Shown piece after piece: positions 57,001 through 64,000 of a stretch of DNA of 64,000 nucleotides. Every line of letters starts with the position of its first letter. The first letter of the stretch is position 1. Source of the stretch: Lytechinus pictus (lineage: Eukaryota; Echinodermata; Echinoidea; Temnopleuroida; Toxopneustidae); the NCBI RefSeq assembly GCF_037042905.1, contig NC_087247.1:38209420-38273419 (forward strand). Reading direction: 5' to 3'. The translations under genes were made by a program, and so were the position numbers. The notes under the pieces are model-generated. The model was not told the origin of the DNA, made no database searches, and worked only from the letters and a program-made list of their open reading frames with translations.

Positions 57001-58023
57001 ACTACTACATTATCAATGGTACAGGTATACCAAAGCCCTGATCACACCAAGGAAAAGTAACTGTTCCCTGGTCACACTATATTATTCCAAACAAATTCAT
57101 ACCATTCGATCCCGCACCAATAAAAAATAACGCATTATTTCTGACCATGGAGATACATCTCCATGAACAGAATTAGGTGTTTGTGTGACTGATTTAGTGA
57201 TGTCATAACTGGTGGCAACTCAACGGCAACTCGATTGCAATGTTGCACCTCACAGATGCAACATATAGGGAGCTTCTTTTTTTTTTTGGGGGGGGGGGGC
57301 GGGCGCCAATGTGCACCGCAGATAGCTGTAGCCTACATTTCGCACCCTTTAGAGCGCAGGTAAATGCAGGAAAAATATAAATTGGCTCCCTTCGAACGCA
57401 AAAAATATAATCCCCAAAACGGGTGCAATGAAATAGAATAAAATGGTAACTTTTTTCACAAGTTTTTTATAACTTTCAAGATGCAAAAATGGTGGTCGTG
57501 GATAAAATGCTTGGATTTATTATCAGTCACTTTCATGTGATCTTGCCCCATATCAAACTACCATGACACCACCCCAGTGTTTATATCGTTTTCTTTTTTT
57601 GGGGGTATTTTTTATGATCATCCTATAGTCGACACTTCGAGTGTAAAAATTATGTTGCAAAACAGCGAAGGTGGTTTCTTCTCGATATCGTGCTAAAATA
57701 GGCAAGAGTCATGTGTGATTAAAAGGCCTTTCTATTCCTCCCCGAGGGAATTGAGAAATTGCTCAAGATAGTAATAATCAATAATTATAATCATAGTCGG
57801 TCTCACAGGTTTCAATTTACTATGCAAATTATGAAAGGTACGGAGTCAACGAATGGAGATGGAAAATGATCCGACAAGGATATCGTCACCATGGTGTTAT
57901 GTAAAGCATATAGATAATAACCAGCTATTTTAGGATATGAGTAAGTTAGGATGTTGAAGATTGGAGGGAAAGAGGAAAACAAGAATGCATCTCGAAGTCT
58001 TGTATCCTTCTATCCTGATAGGG
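54036..58023. other. Region upstream of the SEA/EGF gene, no exon found
   Basis: AT-rich. Contains a (GA)n-rich stretch at about 56288-56380 ending in a G-run, and a TTTTTGGGGGG run at about 57271-57299. A convincing signal-peptide exon for the minus-strand gene was not found here. Confidence 0.55.
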
Positions 58024-58186
58024 TACACTCTAAAAACACTGAGTAAAATGTTACCCAATATTGGGTAGAAAGGGAACATGCATGTTTACTGGGTATCTTT
58101 TAACGCCATATTGGGCTTTCTTTTTACACAGCCAACATGCATGTTCCCATTTTACCCAATATTGGGTAAACCTTTTTTTTAATGTA
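58024..58186. mobile_element. Palindromic MITE
   Basis: TTACCCAATATTGGGTAGAA with GGGAACATGCATGTT on the left is mirrored by AACATGCATGTTCCC and TTACCCAATATTGGGTAA on the right. The outer ends TACACTCTAAAAA and TTTTTTAATGTAG are roughly inverted. Confidence 0.65.
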
Positions 58187-58764
58187 GAGACGCGGGTTGA
58201 GCTGGATTATTCATAATTACATTAATATTGGGCCTAAAGTTTTTTTTTCTAAGTAGAAAGGAGCGGGAAACTTAGCCATACTCTTGATATCACTTGTAAT
58301 GAGAAAACGAGGTATGAAAGGTGAGGAGGGGGAATTTGGATTAAAAAAAACATCAAAATAAGAATGGAGGAGGTTACGAGGCAATATCAAGTGAATTCTC
58401 TTCCACTGAAGAAGATTATTATAGAAGATGACAATGGAGTAGAAATGAAAGGAGTGATGGGAAGAATACAAAATTGATAAGGATGAGGAAGACGAAAGGG
58501 AGCGAGGAGAAAGATCAAAGGGGTAAAAGAGGGAAGGGGGACCTTAATGGGGGATTAATGATTAGGGGGGAGAATAGATGAGAAGAAAGAGAGTGAAGAG
58601 AAGAAACACAAGAAGAGGAGCCAGCTCACCCAGTGGTAGGGAGCAGAAGTGATGGGTAGAAACAAGGAAAGGATAACTTGAGCAAAAGAGGTAGAAGTAG
58701 AAGTGAACGGGAAAATTCTTCTCACAGGTGATAGAGAGGGGAGGATAAACGGAAGGAGAACTGA

Positions 58765-58869
58765 CAAAGCTTTTCTTTTCTTTCCCTCTCCCTTTCTTTC
58801 CGTCATTTTTCTTGCTTTGACGGAAAGAAAGAAAAAAAAGAGAGAGGGAGAAAAAAAGAAAAGCTTTGC
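58765..58869. repeat. Purine/pyrimidine inverted repeat
   Basis: CAAAGCTTTTCTTTTC...CTTTCCGTCA is inverted as TGACGGAAAG...GAAAAGCTTTG around a short loop, giving arms of about 40-50 bp. Flanking sequence 58460-58990 is strongly purine-rich. No coding is inferred. Confidence 0.75.
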
Positions 58870-59761
58870 CAGTGGACGAAAGAAAGAAAAAGTGCGTAAA
58901 CATAAGAATAAAAACAGATCATACTATGAAGGAAGAAGATGATGGCATGAAGGAGGAGAAAGGTAGTTTGCATTCTAGGAGGAGACACCATTTGCGATAA
59001 TTAAAACCATTCCTGAGTCTCCAGTTCTCGTTATAACCAACTGGACACAAATCTGTCTCGAATTAATTGGTGTACTCGCTTTGGTATTAGTTGCAATCAT
59101 TATAATGACCGCAGGGGCACTGCCAAAGAAAATCCTTGCAAACAGCAAAGACATGCCAGTTGTTCATAGAATTACGATAACTCATAAAACAATTCCGCTT
59201 TGGCTTCAACATAGACTGAAAATTGAAATATGATAACATCAATATATGACAGCATTTCTATTTTCTTAAAATAATTTATCAATCATTATTTGTCAGTGAG
59301 CATTATAATTAGTGCTGGTAATGGAAACTGAACCAGCATCAATAACAGGATCGTTTCTTTGTTTTCATTTTCACATGCAAGATCGAGAGCCTTTTTCAGA
59401 ATGACGTCTTTAACGTTTACATTACAATTCGAATAAGTGGTATTATGCACACGACCAAATCATCTCTTCTCAATCAACGCTGTTCTAGTTTTTAGGCGAT
59501 TTGTTATAACGCACAGTACAGAAAATACGAAAGTTAAGTAGTTCACAATATCCGTGTATATAATTTTATTTGAAAATACTAAAATATATTAGCAGCACGT
59601 CTTCAAGCCGTATCTAAATTGACAACTATCGCCATTAGAAAGGAATAAAACATCGATCTCTTCCGTTTGATGCACCTGCTCAAAAATGTTAGTCCCTTAC
59701 TGGTAATTATGTGTAAAGGCCTACTATCAGTGTATTGAATGATATTCTACCAATCTGTATA

Positions 59762-61573
59762 CAGTGCGTCCCAAAAAAACTATACACTTTTGAAATGGCT
59801 GCCAAATAAAAAAATGTAGCACTTTGGGGGAAAAGACTTACATATATGGAAAGCCAATAAAGTCAACTTTGAAATAACACCAAAAAGTTGGAAAACTATT
59901 CATGCTTGAGCGAGCACTGCCCACTGAAACAAAGGGTATGAAAATTAGGGTGGGCTGGAATTAGCCTTCCAACTTATGTCAGTTTTTGAGAGGCAAATCC
60001 TTTCGAACTTGCAAAGTTAAGGGCGTTGTGATAAATTAATGATCAACCGTGACCAGTTTTGGTTGCTTAAGCAATTTTTTTAAATTATTAAATTGAACTT
60101 TAATGCATGAGTGAACATAAATTACACTTTTTGGGCAGCACTTCAACTTTATCATTTGGATCTCTTTTGGGGCAGCATTTCAACTTTATCATGTGGATAT
60201 CAGCAATGTGTTCATGGGAGTCGGAAGAATAGGGGGTGAGATAGGACTTAAGTGGGAGAAGTAGGTTGATGGAACAAGGGTCAACAGAACATTCAGCCCC
60301 CGCCCCCTCCCTCTTTCCCGCCCTCCCCTCCTGTTGAGAGACTGATGGCTATTGTCATGTACACGTGAAGTCCAGAGCAGAATGTTGATTTAATGATTAA
60401 TTCTGAATTGGGGCATAAACTTTTTCCTATCAATCATTTAATCAACAATTCATCAGTAAATCAACTCATTCAATGTGCAATGTGACCAATCAAACATTCG
60501 TTTTTTTTCAATAAATTACTTCATTAATCACCATAATCATTAAATTTCTTGGTAATCATTAAATAAAAAAAAACTGACCATCAGCCACCGGTCACTTGGC
60601 AGTTAAGTTTTGAATAGGCTACAATCCAGGAAATGAGACAGAGAAAGAGAGAGAGAGGGGGGGGCTGGGAAATGGAGGTGGAGAGGGGAGGGTACATATG
60701 ACTTTTAATTTGTAAAAGGACAAAATGAAGAGGAATGCCCTTTTAACCAAGTCTTAGCAAGTTAGCATAGCTCGGCCTGTTGCTTGTAACATGTACCATC
60801 ACATTAATCTGACTATCACGAATACACTTCTGATGCCCACAAGATGAATATGCTACACTAAAATTACAATTCCTGTTCACTCATGCATAACATTTCAATT
60901 TAGTAACTCATGAAATTTGCCTAAGAAACCAAACCTTATCTCACTCATAAATAGCAGAACACCCTTAGCTTTGTAAGTTTCAAAGGACTAACCTCTCAAA
61001 AAAACTGTAAGGCTAATTCCTGCCCAAGCTTAGTCTCTCAAGAAGTGGGGGAGGGGGTAGAGATGGAGGGAGGGATTGCTAAATGTTCTGTTGACCTCTA
61101 TACCATCAACGTACTTCACCTACCTACATGTAAGTCATATTACCCCCCCCCCCTCTTCTGACTGTCATGAACACATTGTTGAGATCCACATGATAAAGAC
61201 AAAATGCTGCACTAAAAATTGCAATTCATGATCACTCATGCATTACATTTCAATTTAATAATGCATTACATTTTCACAAACAACAATCTGATCACATCTG
61301 ATCTTTTATTCACCAAATAACCTTCAACTTTGCAAGTATCAAACAAAAAAACCTGAAAGAAATTGGAAGGCTAATTCCGGCCCACCCTAATTTTCATACC
61401 CTTTGTTTCAGTGGGCAGTTCTCGCTCAAGCATGAATAGTTTTTCACCTTTTTGGTGTCATTTGAAAGTTGACTATATTGGCTTTCCATATCTATAAGTC
61501 TTTTCCCCCAAAGTGCTAAATCTTTTATTTGGCAGCCATTTCAAAAGTGTATAGTTTTTTTTGGGACGCACTG
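59762..61573. mobile_element. 1.8-kb TA-flanked foldback transposon (Tc1/mariner-type ends)
   Basis: CAGTGCGTCCCAAAAAAACT at the left is inverted at the right as TTTTTTTTGGGACGCACTG. Both are flanked by TA (59760-59761 and 61574-61575). Arms of about 200 bp match closely (for example CCCACTGAAACAAAGGGTAT against ATACCCTTTGTTTCAGTGGG) and weaker pairing runs to about 500 bp. The right arm contains an older partial duplicate (60850-61030). No transposase frame is present. Confidence 0.8.
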
Positions 61574-61575
61574 TA

Positions 61576-63253
61576 GTTGAAACAAAATGTTATGTCATAT
61601 AAGAAGTTCAAAAGGCGTAGAATAAAAACCTTAGCTTAACCCCACCCATTCTTCGATATATCAAACGAAGCTGTGATTATCTTCATTTGTGAAGTGATGT
61701 AGAACCTACATTTCTATGTTTAATGAAGTCAAACTCTTGCATAATTATCCTTAACCGTAATATTACTAAATTAATTGTATTTTTACATTCGTGAGCAATG
61801 GCATGGAACTACCCCCCCCCCCCACACACACACACAAAAAAACGCTTTCGTATATGTTCCCACCATTATCTTTCACCGTGGAGCTCTCGAGACACAATTC
61901 GCCTTATTTACTCGTTACCTCTCTTGCTATCTTACTCGAGACGTGCTCATTTTTCTCTACATGACACACGTCTTCTATTTCAATATAAACAAGAAAACTT
62001 ATTATAATAATCGCAAACAGATCCATCCGTCATTTAATGACATCTGAGATCACGTCGATTTCATCTGACCCCGGGTCATTTGAGGTCAAGTTAGCTGAAT
62101 TAGAAACAGGTGGGTATACCGTATGTGGATTTGGAAAGGAACATTAAAAAGGAGATTCAATCAGATGTAAGATCTTATTTAGAGTTTTGTCGAAATTATT
62201 GGTTCAAGGGCACATAAATACATCAGACCAATTTCATTGTCCCCGAAGATGGCACTTTTAGTAATATTTGTCTATAGTTTTCTTTATGACATGTTCCACG
62301 AGGCATCGAGTTGAACATAATTGAACATGATGGGCTATACTGAGAATGTATAAACTTAAAATTTAAATACAATCATAATGAATATATTTCAGATATCGTA
62401 GATTAAATTGCCTCTTTTCATTTCGTCTGAGATCTGGGAGACAATTGTCCCTTTATTTGGCGGTCGAAGGGTTAATTGCGAATGATGATGCATGAGTTAA
62501 ATTGGTGCTCCCGACACAACAATCTCCACTTTCACCATTCATGATACTTGAGAAGAGAGAAACCTTGAGAAGAGTTAGAGATGGAAACAACACATTGGGG
62601 GGGGGGGGGGGGGGCTTGGGGACATTTCCCCCCAAATAAATTTACCACCAAAAAATAAAGAGAGATAAAGTGAAAGAAAAGAAAAAGAAAAAGAGGAGGG
62701 TGAAATTGTGATTTCAGGGTGATACTGTTTTCAGAGTCTATAACAGAATTTGATTTTTAAATCAAATTGTCAATATTTGCTAGCTCGTTTCGCTCGCAAC
62801 TTTTTATAAATTTTCATAATTTTTATTTTATTTTACCTGATAGGCCATATCAAAATTTTTGGCTCATTCCACCACTTGATAGAAAGAGAGAAGAAAGAGG
62901 ATTGGCTTAGAAATATAGATAAAGGGAGAAAGGAGAAAAATAATGCAAATAGAGCACATGAACAGAGACAGATTGGGAAATATATATACCTTTGAAATGA
63001 AATTTGTTTATTCGGTATAGACTGATTAAACTCCGTGTTTAAATATGTTTACTTTTATCATGGCTCTATACACTACATATTCGACATGCCTTCGCTGATC
63101 ATGATCGTTAATTAGCTTCGATAATGATGTCATCACAGTATATCTCGTGTCAAGATAACAGACTATCTACATTGATGTGATAGTGGGTAGACGTTTTCAC
63201 ATACCCCGTTGTGCTCGCTCGTACAATCCTTCGTTAATTAACAACAACAGATA
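61576..63253. other. No gene; repeat remnants
   Basis: Contains CA/C-runs at 61811-61836, a G-run at 62598-62614, and a segment (62760-62870) that is the inverse of part of the 333-1916 composite, including CTAGCTCGTTTCGCTCGCAAC-like sequence. No coding exon is seen. Confidence 0.55.
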
Positions 63254-63460
63254 TACACTCTTAAGATGTTGGGCAACATAATGCCCACAAACAATTGGTT
63301 ACAAAATATCAAACTTTGGGTATTTTTTAACCAATTCTGTGTAGGTCAAACTTTGGGTATTTTTTAACCAATTCTGTGTAGGTAGTTTTAACCCAAAGCA
63401 CACATCATTGGTTTCAAAGTACCCAGAATTTGATAAATTTTTAACCATTTTAAGAGTGTA
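63254..63460. mobile_element. MITE with TACACTCTTAA ends and internal duplication
   Basis: TACACTCTTAAGATG is inverted as TTTTAAGAGTGTA. Inside, a 36-bp unit beginning TCAAACTTTGGGTATTTTTT occurs twice in tandem (about 63309-63381). Confidence 0.7.
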
Positions 63461-63649
63461 ATAGTATACCATATATAGACCATATAAAATATAGACCTAC
63501 AGAAATTTTCTTGTTTAGTATAGATTCGGAGGATTTTTTTTTTCTTACACGTCAGATATTACTATAATTCTCCCTCTCCCTCAGTATCTTAATGTGACAT
63601 TTACCTCACTCCAAATGCCACATTCACCACTTCATGAGAACTACAAAAT

Positions 63650-63955
63650 TTGAAAAAGTTGCATTTTCAAATGTTGAAGATCAGGGACTCCATGATAACA
63701 TTCGGTTTGATGAAACTTGTAGTGTTATGCTTGTTGATTTTCTATCTGTATTGGAATGAGATTGTGATGGCTGGACTTGACCCTCTTAAGTTCCTGGGGG
63801 TCAGATCTGACCTAATATGTATCATACCATGTACCTACTTACATGGACTTACAGACCTTACCCGAAACGGAGTGTTGCCACAATCAAATAGGTCCATGCC
63901 ACGACAAACTGATTTCGGGGTGAATCCGCAGTATTGTAGTTCCTGCCTCCCTTGA
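63650..63955 (+). other. Short open frame with a hydrophobic segment, coding status unclear
   Basis: 101 codons from ATG. An early hydrophobic run (LMKLVVLCLLIFYLYW) could be a type II membrane anchor. No recognised domain, no clear splice site, and the window ends shortly after. It may be chance. Confidence 0.15.
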
Positions 63956-64000
63956 ATCTCCTTTTTTTTTAATTTGTGATATTATTTTGATGAAAGAATG

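Noticed and set aside
58555-58991. Overlapping frames of 60-113 codons rich in Ser, Phe, Leu or Lys, Arg
   Set aside because: Products of purine/pyrimidine-biased sequence and an inverted repeat.

Overview
This is animal nuclear DNA: AT-rich, with GT..AG introns, long introns, and many non-autonomous transposons. The repeats point to an echinoderm, most likely a sea urchin. They include a SURF1-like tRNA-derived SINE, a PAT/DIRS-type tyrosine-recombinase retrotransposon, TTAA-flanked foldback elements and poly-G-tipped TIR elements. The species cannot be fixed from the sequence alone.

Layout. (1) 64-21209, plus strand: the 3' nine coding exons of DCP1, the activator subunit of the mRNA decapping complex. 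They run from the middle of the EVH1 domain to the C-terminal trimerisation helix and stop codon. Phases agree at all eight junctions (498 complete codons plus stop); the 5' exons lie upstream of the window. The introns carry a TIR composite, several MITEs, a SINE, a 62-bp palindrome and two foldback copies. (2) 21210-23874: DCP1 3' flank, with a TTAA-flanked MITE that contains a poly(A) signal. (3) 23875-29191: a near-complete, recent PAT/DIRS-type retrotransposon with identical split direct repeats (A1 ... B1A2 ... B2). It has a gag interrupted by a small spliceosomal-type intron, an RT/RNase H/methyltransferase-like ORF broken by one A-run frameshift, a five-unit degenerate repeat, and a tyrosine recombinase. 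The recombinase unusually lies between A2 and B2. (4) 29192-46915: about 18 kb with no supported gene. It holds a 70-bp-arm hairpin with hammerhead-like cores, foldback elements, a (TA)n tract, a large (ATC)n higher-order array and a ~150-bp tandem array. One GC-richer island has two short ORFs that may be coding. (5) 46916-54035, minus strand: nine exons (489 codons plus stop, all phases consistent) of a single-pass membrane protein. It has a Ser/Thr/acidic stretch, a SEA-like domain, a juxtamembrane EGF module, a TM helix and a Pro-rich tail. Its 5' exons were not found. (6) 54036-64000: repeats, including a 1.8-kb TA-flanked foldback transposon, purine-rich hairpins and small MITEs; no supported gene.

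The two host genes run convergently and show no functional link. The retrotransposon is the main autonomous system in the window. Its gag/RT/RH/recombinase set and intact A/B repeats suggest replication through a circular intermediate that is reintegrated by the recombinase. Identical A1/A2 and B1/B2 copies suggest recent insertion.
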